Positions 1 through 9,477 are shown, numbered from the stretch's first letter. The stretch is DNA of 64,000 bases from Candidatus Stoquefichus sp. (GCA_021768625.1 JAETUM010000005.1:1-64000); one strand, 5' to 3'. The notes: generated by a model not told the origin, from the letters alone. Made by a program: numbers and translations.

Positions 1-396
1 GAAAATCAAAAAGAAGTAGGAGATGGGCAGGAAATCATCTATGTCAATGGAGAGTATGAAGGAGAAGATGAGATAGGGAGATTGATGCATGACTTTCGAT
101 GCAAAGAGGCGAAAGAAATGTATAATGAAGTCTTAGCGAAAAGGGTAAAAAGAATTAAAACAAAGAAGGAAGGGGAAAGAGAAATGGGAAAGATACTTGA
201 CGAAATTAAAAATGAAGGAATAGAGATTGGAATAGTGAAAGGTGAACAAAGGGGACTTCTCATAGGAAGAGAAGAAGCTAAAATATTATCTATTCAAAGT
301 ATAATGGAGAATCTAAACTTAACTGTTCAACAAGCTATGGAAGTATTAAATATTCCACCAAATGAGCAAGAACATTATATGAAAATAATCAATTAA
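1..396 (+). CDS. Rpn-family PD-(D/E)xK nuclease/transposase-like protein, C-terminal part
   Basis: The reading frame is open from base 1 to the TAA at 394-396, so the 5' end of the gene lies outside the window. The visible 131 residues contain a segment like VNGEYEGEDEIGRLMHDF, followed by a charged helical stretch and a GIEIGIVKGEQRGLLIGREE tail. This pattern is typical of the C-terminal half of Rpn (PDDEXK_2) recombination-promoting nucleases. The catalytic PD-(D/E)xK core would be upstream and cannot be judged. A terminator follows directly. Family assignment is from recalled motifs; activity is inferred. Confidence 0.7.
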   Translation, partial: ENQKEVGDGQEIIYVNGEYEGEDEIGRLMHDFRCKEAKEMYNEVLAKRVKRIKTKKEGEREMGKILDEIKNEGIEIGIVKGEQRGLLIGREEAKILSIQSIMENLNLTVQQAMEVLNIPPNEQEHYMKIIN

Positions 397-401
397 TAAT
401 A

Positions 402-442
402 AAAATACCAATAGTTACTAATTGTTGTTGGTATTTTGCTTT
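402..442 (+). terminator. Intrinsic terminator after the Rpn-like gene
   Basis: A 10-bp perfect inverted repeat (AAAATACCAA at 402-411, TTGGTATTTT at 428-437) is followed by a short T-rich tract. It sits six bases after the stop codon. Confidence 0.7.
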
Positions 443-475
443 ATTATGTTTCAATGGTATAATATGTGAAAGGAG
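435..475 (+). promoter_or_regulatory. Promoter and RBS of the Cof-type phosphatase gene
   Basis: TTTGCT (435-440) and a consensus TATAAT (458-463) are separated by 17 bp. AAAGGAG (469-475) lies seven bases before the ATG at 482. The -35 overlaps the preceding terminator arm. Confidence 0.6.
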
Positions 476-481
476 TTATAT

Positions 482-1318
482 ATGGCAGATAAGATACTAT
501 ATGTTTCCGATTTAGATGGAACACTATTAAGAAGTGATGAAACAATAAGTCAACTAACATGTCAAACCATTAATCATTTGGTAAAACATGGAATGATATT
601 TTCATATGCAACAGCGAGATCATTTCAAACTGCGCATAAGGTAACAAAGGGGTTAGAAGTTAAAATGCCTTTGATTATTTATAATGGAGCACTTATTATA
701 GATAGTGTATCGCAAGACATTTTATTAGCAAATTTTTTTGAAGCTAAAGAAATTAAAGAATTGATTCATGATTTAACAAATCATCATATATATCCTATTG
801 TTTATTCGTATATAGATCAAAAAGAAAAATTTTCATTTGTAGAGGAATTGAATACCAAAGGTATGAAAGATTTTATTTATACTCGTAAAGATGATATAAG
901 AAAAAATCCAGTAAAGAGTATTGATGAGTTATCTTTAGGACAATGTTTTTATATAACTTGTATAGATGGATATGAGAAATTAGAACCTTTCTATCACAAA
1001 TATAAAAGTCAATTTCATTGTCTCTTTCAAGAGGATATATACTTACATAGTCAGTGGTTAGAAATCATGCCATTAAAAGCATCAAAATCACAGGCAATTC
1101 TACAGCTGAAAGAATATTTAGATTGTGACAGGATAATTGTGTTTGGTGATGGAAATAATGATATAGATATGTTTCATATAGCTGATGAAGCTTATGCAGT
1201 TGAAAATGCTGTTGACGAGCTAAAAGATATAGCCACTCAAGTTATTTTAGGGAATAATGATGATGGAGTTGCAAAGTGGTTATTACAGAATGTGGCTTTA
1301 GATAAATCACTTAAATAA
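482..1318 (+). CDS. Cof-type HAD-IIB phosphatase
   Basis: This 278-aa protein is a haloacid-dehalogenase hydrolase of the Cof subfamily, likely a cytosolic phosphatase for sugar phosphates, nucleotides or flavin phosphates. Motif I is DLDGTLL with both aspartates near the N-terminus. Motif IV is FGDGNNDIDM near residue 220, and the conserved lysine lies in the MPLKASKSQA stretch just before it. The C2-type cap lies between residues ~80 and 190. Length is normal for the family. It has its own promoter and good RBS. The substrate cannot be read from sequence. Confidence 0.9.
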   Translation: MADKILYVSDLDGTLLRSDETISQLTCQTINHLVKHGMIFSYATARSFQTAHKVTKGLEVKMPLIIYNGALIIDSVSQDILLANFFEAKEIKELIHDLTNHHIYPIVYSYIDQKEKFSFVEELNTKGMKDFIYTRKDDIRKNPVKSIDELSLGQCFYITCIDGYEKLEPFYHKYKSQFHCLFQEDIYLHSQWLEIMPLKASKSQAILQLKEYLDCDRIIVFGDGNNDIDMFHIADEAYAVENAVDELKDIATQVILGNNDDGVAKWLLQNVALDKSLK

Positions 1319-1333
1319 GAAAGAAGGAATTGT

Positions 1334-1492
1334 ATGGAATTGATTAATCAAACACTTATCATGTCATTTTTAGGAATTATTGCATCATGTTGTATTGTTT
1401 TTCCAATATTATATTTAGTTCAAAAAAGAAAGCAACATAAAGAGTTATTAGCAATACTAAAAGAAATCAATAGAAAGAATGATGCAAAATAA
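1334..1492 (+). CDS. Small single-pass membrane protein, 52 aa
   Basis: This short gene begins with ATG at 1334 behind an AAGGA motif, 15 bases after the phosphatase stop, so it is probably co-transcribed with it. The product has one hydrophobic helix (roughly residues 7-31) and a basic, charged tail. The last 26 bases overlap the end of the convergent C26 amidohydrolase gene. No family is recognised. Support is the RBS, the membrane-protein composition and the operon position. Confidence 0.55.
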   Translation: MELINQTLIMSFLGIIASCCIVFPILYLVQKRKQHKELLAILKEINRKNDAK

Positions 1493-2135
1493 AATCAACT
1501 ATTAAATGAATAAAAATATCTTGTGAATGAGAATCCATTCTTTCAGGATGCCATTGAAAAGCAAGAATCTGATGATTTTCAATACCTTCTATAAGACCAT
1601 CTTCACTGATAGCGTTAACATGAAAAATATCTGCAACCTGATTGATGTTTTGATGATGAAAAGAATTGACTTCTATATTAGATGCAAAGTAGTGTGATAA
1701 AAATGTGTGTGGTTGAATATGAATGGAATGAGAATCATGGCTGTGATTAATAGTTGTCATATAGGTTGAGGGAATATCTTGTATAAGATTGCCTTTAAAA
1801 AAGACGTTTATAACTTGAATACCTCTACATATTCCAATAATAGGTTTATGAGCATGATAAAATTGATGAATTAAGGCAAAGTCCATTGATTCTATGAACT
1901 TATTTTCTAAATTTGTTTGAGAATCTAATTCTTGACGAAAATAGATAGGGTCAATATCGTCTCCACCACAAATAAGTAAAGCATCGTTGCGATTGACAAT
2001 ATCTTGATATTGATGTGAATATCTTGGAAGGATAGGTTCTATTTCGAAGTATGGAGATAGAAATTGATAATAAGTATAGTTCATAAAAAAAGTTGAGTCA
2101 TCTTTCATACGAGTAGTAAAAGCGATTTTTAACAT
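1467..2135 (-). CDS. Class I glutamine amidotransferase-like peptidase C26
   Basis: This 222-aa protein belongs to the gamma-glutamyl-GABA hydrolase group, which hydrolyses gamma-glutamyl bonds in the cytosol (PuuD-type enzymes). The nucleophile elbow GICRG holds the catalytic Cys. QWHPE near the C-terminus supplies His and Glu of the triad. The early ICGGDDIDP segment matches the family. It is convergent with, and overlaps, the 52-aa membrane protein gene. The substrate (gamma-Glu-GABA or another gamma-glutamyl compound) is not determined by sequence. Confidence 0.85.
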   Translation of the reverse strand: MLKIAFTTRMKDDSTFFMNYTYYQFLSPYFEIEPILPRYSHQYQDIVNRNDALLICGGDDIDPIYFRQELDSQTNLENKFIESMDFALIHQFYHAHKPIIGICRGIQVINVFFKGNLIQDIPSTYMTTINHSHDSHSIHIQPHTFLSHYFASNIEVNSFHHQNINQVADIFHVNAISEDGLIEGIENHQILAFQWHPERMDSHSQDIFIHLIVDFILHHSFY

Positions 2136-2279
2136 ATTTTATCATTTCCTTTTGTTTAGATATTGATAATTCATAAAAATTGATTATACTATTATATATG
2201 TTAATAACTTAGAAATTTGACTTTTTAAGTTGTTTGTATTAAGATTGAATAAATTATGAAATAAGGAGATTTTTTATAA

Positions 2280-3572
2280 GTGGACCCGAATCAGATAATT
2301 ATGATTGTGTTATTTATTGTATTGATTTTTTTATCAGCATTATTCTCTATGAGTGAAACTGCTTTTATGTCAGTCAATAAAATTAGAATTAGAACTTTAG
2401 CAGAAGAAAATAATAAAAGTGCAAAGATTGTTGATAATTTGTTGGAGAATCAAGATCGTTTGTTGAGTTCAGTTCTTATTGGAAATAACTTAGTCAATAT
2501 TGCTGCATCATCATTGACAACATCTTTTGTTATTTCTATTTTTGGAAATGAAGGAACAGGTGTTGCGATTGCAACTGGTTTTGTAACATTAATGATATTG
2601 ATTTTTGGTGAAATCACACCAAAGTCATTGGCTACTAAAAATGCAGAATCTATTACATTTAAAGTATGTCGTTTCATTAAGTTTTTGTCTATTATTTTTA
2701 AACCTGTTGTTGCAATATTAAACTTTATTTCATCTTTTTTTATTAAGTTATTTGGTGGTGATAAAGATAATGGACCAACAATGACAGAAGAAGATTTAAA
2801 AACAATAGTGACTGTTTCTCATGAAGAAGGTGTCTTAGAAGACGAAGAGAAAGAAATGATTCATAATGTTTTTGAATTTGGAGATACAGAAATTAAAGAG
2901 ATTATGACACCACGTATTCATGTGGTCAGTGTTCCTGATGATGTTTCTTATAACGACTTAATGAAGAGTTTTAAAGAAAGTCAGTTTTCAAGAATACCTG
3001 TTCATTCTGAATCATATGATGAAATCATAGGTGTTCTTCATATTAAAGATTTGATGTTATCAAAAGTTGTTAAGTCTAAGTTTGATGTTAAAGAATTTAT
3101 GCGTGAAACTTTTGTTGTTTACGAATTTAATCATGTATCAGATGTATTTGAATCAATGCGAGAGGAACATATTTCTTTAGCTATTGTATTAGATGAATAT
3201 GGTGTTATGAGTGGTATTGTAACATTAGAAGATATTGTTGAGGAAATTGTTGGTGAAATTGATGATGAATATGATGATACTGAGAATTCTATTATTGAAT
3301 TAGCTGATGGACAATATCTTATTGATGGAAGTTTAAATATTGATGAAATTAATGAAAACTGTCAGACATCATTTGAATCAGAAGATTTTGAATCTATTGG
3401 AGGTTTGGTTTTAGGACAATGTAATGGAAGTCCAGAGTTGAATCAAGTTTTAAAGATTGACAATGCTTTATTAACAATAAAACAAATAGATAAAAATCGT
3501 ATCGTTCAATTACAATTAGAACTTTTGAAAGAGGAAAGTGAAGAAAGTGATGATGAGGAAAAACATAATTAA
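2280..3572 (+). CDS. CNNM/CorC (HlyC) family transporter with DUF21 and CBS domains
   Basis: This 430-aa membrane protein has the usual three-part layout. An N-terminal DUF21 domain with about four membrane helices contains FSMSETAFMS and FGEITPKS. A CBS pair follows from about residue 200 (IMTPRIHVV, then the LVLDEYG-type VLDEYGVMSG stretch). A C-terminal CorC_HlyC domain is acidic at its end. The family takes part in Mg2+/Co2+ export or homeostasis; the old 'hemolysin' label is not mechanistic. The start is GTG at 2280, 12 bases after AAGGAG. Confidence 0.9.
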   Translation: MDPNQIIMIVLFIVLIFLSALFSMSETAFMSVNKIRIRTLAEENNKSAKIVDNLLENQDRLLSSVLIGNNLVNIAASSLTTSFVISIFGNEGTGVAIATGFVTLMILIFGEITPKSLATKNAESITFKVCRFIKFLSIIFKPVVAILNFISSFFIKLFGGDKDNGPTMTEEDLKTIVTVSHEEGVLEDEEKEMIHNVFEFGDTEIKEIMTPRIHVVSVPDDVSYNDLMKSFKESQFSRIPVHSESYDEIIGVLHIKDLMLSKVVKSKFDVKEFMRETFVVYEFNHVSDVFESMREEHISLAIVLDEYGVMSGIVTLEDIVEEIVGEIDDEYDDTENSIIELADGQYLIDGSLNIDEINENCQTSFESEDFESIGGLVLGQCNGSPELNQVLKIDNALLTIKQIDKNRIVQLQLELLKEESEESDDEEKHN

Positions 3573-3605
3573 TGTTTTTCCTTTATATTCGTATGGAGGG
3601 AAATC

Positions 3606-4415
3606 ATGAAAGATAAAGCGATTCAACTTTATGAAAGATGTATAGAAATATATGATAATTATAGAGAAGTTGTTCCATCATATGCTCCTGCAGCATTATC
3701 TTTTTATCTTTTGTTAATATTGATTCCTGCGTTTTCTTTGATAGCTATCGGAACATCATTGTTTCATATAGATATGTCCATTATTGAAAACTTAATTAGA
3801 CATTATGTTGTTGGGGAATACTCTGCGATGCTCATTAATATTTTGGAATCACGTTCCATTAATACAGTTGCTTTAATTACGATTGTTTTTTCCTTTTATG
3901 CTGTTTCAAGAGGAGTGGGTAATATTTATGAGATTTCTAAAAATATGTATCATCATAATAAAGAAGAAAGTATTCTTGCTTATTATTTGAATACTTTTAA
4001 AATTACTTTCTTTTTATTAGTGTTGTTTATAGGAATTATAGGTGTAATAGCAATAGGGCCACTTGCATATGTTTTTAATTTTATGTATTCCTTTTTTGGA
4101 ATTAGACATATGCTTTTATATTTTTTGATTGTTTTTTGTTTAATGTGTATTTATATGATTGTACCACGTATTCGCATTTATTGGATAGATGCTTTTCAAG
4201 GAGCATTAGCTGCAGCAGCCTTGATGTTAGTATTGTATTATGGATTGAATATTTATTTTAGGTTTGCTGATTTTCAATCTGTGTATGGACCTCTTGCGTT
4301 TATTATTGTGATATTGTTTGTATTTGATTGGGCAGCTGAAGTTTTTTATATTGGTATGTATATAACAAATCTTTTATATTTAGGGAGAAAGAAAAATGAG
4401 AAAAGAAAGAATTGA
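3606..4415 (+). CDS. YihY/BrkB family inner-membrane protein
   Basis: A 269-aa protein with about six hydrophobic segments. It carries the family signatures PAALSFYLLLILIPAFSL near the N-terminus and, near the C-terminus, YGPLAFIIVILFVFDWAAEV. These proteins were once called ribonuclease BN or virulence factor BrkB; their real function is not settled. GGAGGG precedes the ATG. The end overlaps the next gene by 20 bases, so the two are probably translationally coupled. Confidence 0.85.
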   Translation: MKDKAIQLYERCIEIYDNYREVVPSYAPAALSFYLLLILIPAFSLIAIGTSLFHIDMSIIENLIRHYVVGEYSAMLINILESRSINTVALITIVFSFYAVSRGVGNIYEISKNMYHHNKEESILAYYLNTFKITFFLLVLFIGIIGVIAIGPLAYVFNFMYSFFGIRHMLLYFLIVFCLMCIYMIVPRIRIYWIDAFQGALAAAALMLVLYYGLNIYFRFADFQSVYGPLAFIIVILFVFDWAAEVFYIGMYITNLLYLGRKKNEKRKN

Positions 4416-5700
4416 AATAAAGAAGTTAGGTATTAATGGTGAAGGAATAGGATATGTCGATAAAAAGGTTTGTTTTATAGAAAATGCTTTACCAGGAGAA
4501 ATTGTGGAAGTAGAATTAGATAGTCATAATCGTAAGTTTTTAAAAGGTAAAGTTGTGAAATATATAAAGACTTCATCTGAACGTGTTTCTTCTTTTTGTA
4601 AAGAGGATAAGTTTTGCCAAGGATGTGCGTTGACAACGTTAAAGTATGAGAAACAGTTAATTTATAAAAAGGGAATATTAAAAGATGCACTAAAAAAATA
4701 TACAAGTTATGATGTGGAGAAGTTACCTATTCAAAATGTAATAGAGAGTCCATTATTAGAGGGATATAAGCAGGTTGTTTCTTTGCCAGTTACATATTTT
4801 AAAGGAAAGGTTGTAGTTGGTATTTATCAAAGAGAATCTAAATACTTAACTTTGATGAATCAGTGTTCAATGCAAGATCCACTTATTAATTGTATAATTC
4901 AAAAAATTGAAAATATTTTAAATAAGCATGGTGTAAGAGATTATAATGATAAAGTAAAAAAAGGATTGCGTTTTCTTCAAATAAGACATATTCAATCTGC
5001 TATTCAAGTTTTATTTGTTACTGGAAATGATGGAATTAGTGAAGCTGTTACAAAAGAAATAAGCCAAATAGAAGAAGTGAAAAGTATTTATTATACTATA
5101 AATACATCAAGATATCAGGATTTTAATTTGCAAGGATATAAAAAGATTTATGGACAATCTACATTATCATTTGAATGTTTTGGGCAACAATATTTATATT
5201 CTATCAAATCGGATTTCCCTGTTCATCCTGTGATGGAAGAGAAAAAGTTAAGTATTGTCAAATCTTTTATACCTCATCATGCTTCTGTATTATCTATTGG
5301 TTGTGGAGTTGGTTTATTAGAATTATCATTAGATAATGAGGTTATAGGTATAGATGATAAAAAATATCATATCAAAGATGCTAATGATAATGCTAAGTTC
5401 TTAAGAAACGAAAATGCTCATTTTATATGTAAAAATATTGATGAAGCTGTTATTCAACAATGTAAAAATAAACATTTTGATATTGTTGTTGTACAAAAAG
5501 AATCATTGAGTGATGCTATTAAACAAAGTCTTATTTTAGCCAAAGTGAATGATGTTATTTTTGTTAGTGATCATCCGTCATCATTAGCAAAAGATATAGA
5601 AGAATTAAATCGTTATTTTGATGTTGAAAAGATGATTCCATTAGATATGTATCCTCACACATCAAAAGTTGAAACAATTGTAAAGTTAAAAAGAAAATAA
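4396..5700 (+). CDS. RlmD/TrmA-like RNA m5U methyltransferase homologue lacking the catalytic Cys
   Basis: A 434-aa protein with the normal architecture of 23S rRNA (uracil-C5) methyltransferases: an N-terminal TRAM domain (residues ~1-58), iron-sulfur cysteines at 68, 74, 77 and 157, and a C-terminal Rossmann domain with a GCGVGLLELS SAM motif. The catalytic motifs are changed. The usual SCNP nucleophile motif reads SDHP at 391-394, placing Asp at the position of the Cys. The DPPR/DPAR motif reads QKES, and the usual FxQxN motif reads DFPVHP. The final HxE-type region (SKVETI) is kept. The fold is clear, but methyl transfer by the known mechanism is unlikely. Confidence 0.85.
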   Translation: MRKERIEIKKLGINGEGIGYVDKKVCFIENALPGEIVEVELDSHNRKFLKGKVVKYIKTSSERVSSFCKEDKFCQGCALTTLKYEKQLIYKKGILKDALKKYTSYDVEKLPIQNVIESPLLEGYKQVVSLPVTYFKGKVVVGIYQRESKYLTLMNQCSMQDPLINCIIQKIENILNKHGVRDYNDKVKKGLRFLQIRHIQSAIQVLFVTGNDGISEAVTKEISQIEEVKSIYYTINTSRYQDFNLQGYKKIYGQSTLSFECFGQQYLYSIKSDFPVHPVMEEKKLSIVKSFIPHHASVLSIGCGVGLLELSLDNEVIGIDDKKYHIKDANDNAKFLRNENAHFICKNIDEAVIQQCKNKHFDIVVVQKESLSDAIKQSLILAKVNDVIFVSDHPSSLAKDIEELNRYFDVEKMIPLDMYPHTSKVETIVKLKRK

Positions 5701-5702
5701 AG

Positions 5703-5720
5703 CTGCTATATGCAGTTTTT
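5703..5720 (+). terminator. Weak intrinsic terminator after the RlmD-like gene
   Basis: A short hairpin (CTGC/GCAG with TATAT loop) is followed by TTTTTATTTAT. The stem is short, so termination may be partial. Confidence 0.4.
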
Positions 5721-5798
5721 ATTTATATCATTAAATTTCTTGATTTTTAATATTATCTTGATGTAAAATTAAAAAAACCAGTTAAAGGGAGAACTGTT

Positions 5799-8006
5799 AT
5801 GAAACATACTAGAATTGATCATAATTTAATAGAGTATATGTTGACTCTATTGGATTCCTCTAAAGATAATATAGATAATAATAAACAATCAAGTTCAATT
5901 CATTCATCAGACTTCTATAAAACAGAAATAGCATATGAAATTATACAATTTATGGATGAAATGCCAGGAGGATTTCTTATCTATCATGCTGATGGAAATG
6001 AAGAGATTATTTATGCTAATAATGCATTGTTACGTATATTTCAATGTGCTGATTTAAAAGAATTTCAAGAATTAACTGGTAATTCTTTTAGGGGAGTTGT
6101 GCATCCAGATGACTTAGATGCAGTGGAGAAAAGCATTGCGGAACAGATTATAAATAGTCAATACGATTTAGACTATGTAGAATATCGTATTATCCAAAAA
6201 AGTGGAGCAATACGTTGGATAGAAGATTATGGGCATTTTATTCATAGCAATTCTATTGGTGATATTTTTTATGTATTTCTTACTGATTGTACTGAAAAGA
6301 AAAATCAAATCATAGTAGAAAGAACAAATTGGCTTTATGAGCAGAAGAAAAAAGAAGAACAAATGCAAAGTCTTATTGAAGAATATGATAAAGAAAAGCA
6401 ATTGATTAATCGTGAGTATTTACGTCGCTTAGAAGTTATAGAGGGATTAAGTGTTCATTTTGACTCTATTCTTTATGTTGAATTAGATAATGATCTTGTA
6501 TTACCATATCGTTTAAATGATAGAATTCAAAACTTTTTTAAAGATAATAAACCGTGTCAATTTTCTCAATTTATATCAGAATATATCAATACATGGGTTT
6601 ATAATGAAGATCGTGAACAACTTCAAAAAGAAATTCAGCCTTCATTTATTATTCAAAAATTATTAGAGAGTAAGACATATTATGTTAATTACCGAATATT
6701 AACTGATGAAACAATACATTATTCGCGATTAAGAATTGTTAATGTTGGAAGAAAAGAAAATATATCTCAGATTGTTATAGGATATAGAAACATGGATGAT
6801 GAGATTGCACGGGAGATGACGCAAAATCAGATATTAGAAGATGCACTTAAAAAAGCCAAATTATCTAATGTGGCAAAAGATGTGTTTTTAGCTAACATGT
6901 CACATGATATAAGAACACCATTAAATGCTATTTTTGGATTTACAAAACTGGCCAAAAAGAATAGCCATGATAGTGATATCGTTAAGCAATATCTTGATAA
7001 AATTGAGGCATCGAGTCAAGAACTTTTAAATTTGATTGAAAAGGTTTTAGAATTATCACGCATTGAATCACAAGATATAAAGGAAGTCGAATGTAATTTA
7101 TATGACATTATTCAAGAAGCTTATCAAGCTCTTTTACCACGAGCTTTTCATAAAAATATAGAGTTTGTTTTAAAAGATAATGATTTAAAGTACGGTAATA
7201 TTTATGCTGATAGGAATAAGTTAAAGCAATGTTTTCATCATCTGATGAGCAATGCTGTGAAGTATACAAATTCTGGTGGAAGAGTAGATGTTGATATTAA
7301 GGAAATAAAGGATTTATCTAATGATTATGTTGTTTTTAAATTTATTGTTAAAGATACGGGTGTAGGGATTAGCCAAAAGTTCTTAGAACATATTTTTGAA
7401 CCATTTGAAAGAGAAAAGAATACTACGTTTAGTGGTATTTATGGAACAGGATTAGGATTGACTTTAACTAAGAATATTGTTGAAAAAATGAATGGAAATA
7501 TTGATGTTGAGAGTACTGTTGGAAAGGGTAGTACATTTACTATAACTTTACGTTTAAGAGTACAAAATCATTCAAAATTAAATTCTGTAGATACAAGAAA
7601 TATTATTAAGAGTTTAAAAGGTCAAAAGATTTTATTGGTTGATGATAATGAATTGAATTTAGAAATTGAAGTAGAAATACTTGAGGAGTTAGGTTTGGTT
7701 ATTGAAACAGCAACAAATGGAGAAATAGCTGTAGAAAAGATTAGAAATTCAAAATTAGATGAATATGCTTTTATTTTAATGGATATTCAAATGCCTGTTA
7801 TGGATGGTAGAAAGGCTACTGAAATTATTCGTTCTTTTGATAATCTAAGATTAGCTTCTATACCTATTATTGCTTTATCAGCAAATGCATTTGAGAGTGA
7901 TAGACAATTATCATTAAAATGTGGTATGAATGCTCATTTAACAAAGCCTATTAATATTGATGAATTACTTGAAATGATTTCTAAAATTATGGATATGAAA
8001 AGATAA
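5799..8006 (+). CDS. Soluble PAS hybrid histidine kinase with C-terminal receiver
   Basis: A 735-aa signalling protein. Residues ~50-170 form a PAS domain (PAS_3-like, with VVHPDDLD and a WIEDYGHFI strand). A charged coiled-coil-like region and a second, weaker sensor region follow. The HisKA domain contains NMSHDIRTPLNAI with the phospho-accepting His near residue 368. HATPase motifs are present (NAVKYT, DTGVGI, GTGLGL). A receiver domain (LLVDDNELN, phospho-Asp in LMDIQMPVMDG near residue 662) ends the protein. No membrane helix is visible, so it should sense a cytosolic signal. There is no output domain and no partner regulator next to it. Confidence 0.9.
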   Translation: MKHTRIDHNLIEYMLTLLDSSKDNIDNNKQSSSIHSSDFYKTEIAYEIIQFMDEMPGGFLIYHADGNEEIIYANNALLRIFQCADLKEFQELTGNSFRGVVHPDDLDAVEKSIAEQIINSQYDLDYVEYRIIQKSGAIRWIEDYGHFIHSNSIGDIFYVFLTDCTEKKNQIIVERTNWLYEQKKKEEQMQSLIEEYDKEKQLINREYLRRLEVIEGLSVHFDSILYVELDNDLVLPYRLNDRIQNFFKDNKPCQFSQFISEYINTWVYNEDREQLQKEIQPSFIIQKLLESKTYYVNYRILTDETIHYSRLRIVNVGRKENISQIVIGYRNMDDEIAREMTQNQILEDALKKAKLSNVAKDVFLANMSHDIRTPLNAIFGFTKLAKKNSHDSDIVKQYLDKIEASSQELLNLIEKVLELSRIESQDIKEVECNLYDIIQEAYQALLPRAFHKNIEFVLKDNDLKYGNIYADRNKLKQCFHHLMSNAVKYTNSGGRVDVDIKEIKDLSNDYVVFKFIVKDTGVGISQKFLEHIFEPFEREKNTTFSGIYGTGLGLTLTKNIVEKMNGNIDVESTVGKGSTFTITLRLRVQNHSKLNSVDTRNIIKSLKGQKILLVDDNELNLEIEVEILEELGLVIETATNGEIAVEKIRNSKLDEYAFILMDIQMPVMDGRKATEIIRSFDNLRLASIPIIALSANAFESDRQLSLKCGMNAHLTKPINIDELLEMISKIMDMKR

Positions 8007-8040
8007 AAAAGTGAGTTGTTTTATAACAATTCATTTTTGT
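8006..8040 (+). terminator. Intrinsic terminator after the hybrid kinase
   Basis: AAAAAGTGAGTTGTT pairs (with one mismatch) with AACAATTCATTTTT across a four-base loop, followed by TTTTGTTTTAT. It begins at the stop codon of the kinase gene. Confidence 0.65.
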
Positions 8041-8114
8041 TTTATATGTAGGAAAACATTGAAAATAGGGGGAGAAAGTTATTTTTAGAAAAATAAAATA
8101 AAATCATGAAATAG

Positions 8115-8143
8115 TTTCCAAAATGATATAATGATGATATAAT
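8115..8143 (+). promoter_or_regulatory. Promoter of the rnf operon
   Basis: TTTCCA (8115-8120), a 17-bp spacer and a consensus TATAAT (8138-8143). A second TATAAT lies at 8127-8132. GGAGGG follows before the rnfC ATG at 8173. Confidence 0.55.
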
Positions 8144-8172
8144 GTTTTGGTAAAAAGATATGGAGGGATACA

Positions 8173-9477
8173 ATGTCAATTTTATCTGGAATAGGAAAAG
8201 TGAAATTAGACGGTCAAAAGGGTTTAACAAAAGATAAACCTATTTTACCAATCGAAGCACCAGATGTTGTTTATATTCCCCTTGTCATAGGTACAGCAAC
8301 AGATTTTGATGTCCATGTAAAAGAAGGAGATCATGTTTGTATTGGAACAAAATTAGCAACTCGTAAGAGTATGTATGTTCCTATTTATTCATCTGTTTCT
8401 GGAACTGTCAAAGGAATAGAAAGACGTATGCATGCTTCAAGAAGATTACAAGAACATATTGTGATTGAAAATGATCATAAAGATGAAAGAGTGAAAGCTC
8501 TAGATATTCAAGATCCTGATTCAATGTCACAAGAGGATGTTTTTAATGCTATTAAGGAGTTAGGATTAGTTGGATTAGGAGGTTCAGGTTTTCCAACTTA
8601 CATTAAATATTCTAATCCTGAAAATATTGAAACAATTCTCATTAATGGAGTTGAATGTGAACCATTTTTAACAAGTGATCATTTAGCTATGAAGAGAGAT
8701 GTAAAAGCATTATTTGATGGTGTTCATTTCTTGATTAAAGCAGCAAATGCTAAAAATGCTATTATTGCAATTAAAGAACATAAGCCTGATTTGATGGAAT
8801 TATTAGTTGAAGAAGCTAAAAATTATGATAACATTGAACCACGTGAAGTTCCTGATCGCTATCCAATGGGATGGGAAAGAGTCGTTGTTGAAACTGTATT
8901 TAAAAAAGAATATGATAAGTTACCTGCTGAAATAGGTGTTATTGTTAATAACTCATCAACTGCTATTGCACTATCTAAAGGAATTAGAAATGGCGAACCA
9001 ATAACTCATCGTGTTGTCACTTTCTCAGGAAATGGATTAAAAAATCCACAAAATGTAGAAGTTGCAATAGGAACACCAGTCAATTATATTGTTGAAAAGA
9101 TTGGTGGTTATATAGATGATGATTGTGATGGTTTCTTATTAGGTGGAGGACCTATGATGGGAAAATCTGTCGCAAATGATTCATTTGTGATTTATTGTCA
9201 TAACAATGCTATTACTGTTATGAAAAAAGAAAATATAAAACCTTTACCATGTTTAAAATGTGGTGAGTGTACTTTACATTGTCCTGCTCATTTACAACCT
9301 GTTCGTATTATGCAAGCAGAAAAAGCAGCTAATGTTGAGTTGATTGAAAAATTAGATGTGACTCGTTGTGTTGAATGTGGTATGTGTACTTATATTTGTC
9401 CAAGTAAGATAGAAGTGACAGATATGGTAGCAAAGGCAAAACGTCGTTATCAATTAGCACAAAGAAGAAAAGGGTAG
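8173..9477 (+). CDS. rnfC: Rnf electron transport complex subunit RnfC
   Basis: RnfC is the peripheral NADH-side subunit of the Rnf complex, which couples ferredoxin:NAD+ electron transfer to ion pumping. The 434-aa protein has an N-terminal barrel-like part, the GLGGSGFPTYIK loop typical of the NADH/FMN-binding fold, and two 4Fe-4S motifs near the C-terminus (CLKCGECTLHCP and CVECGMCTYICP). Length is normal for Gram-positive RnfC. It is the first gene of a tight C-D-G-E-A-B operon; 13 bases separate it from rnfD. Confidence 0.95.
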   Translation: MSILSGIGKVKLDGQKGLTKDKPILPIEAPDVVYIPLVIGTATDFDVHVKEGDHVCIGTKLATRKSMYVPIYSSVSGTVKGIERRMHASRRLQEHIVIENDHKDERVKALDIQDPDSMSQEDVFNAIKELGLVGLGGSGFPTYIKYSNPENIETILINGVECEPFLTSDHLAMKRDVKALFDGVHFLIKAANAKNAIIAIKEHKPDLMELLVEEAKNYDNIEPREVPDRYPMGWERVVVETVFKKEYDKLPAEIGVIVNNSSTAIALSKGIRNGEPITHRVVTFSGNGLKNPQNVEVAIGTPVNYIVEKIGGYIDDDCDGFLLGGGPMMGKSVANDSFVIYCHNNAITVMKKENIKPLPCLKCGECTLHCPAHLQPVRIMQAEKAANVELIEKLDVTRCVECGMCTYICPSKIEVTDMVAKAKRRYQLAQRRKG

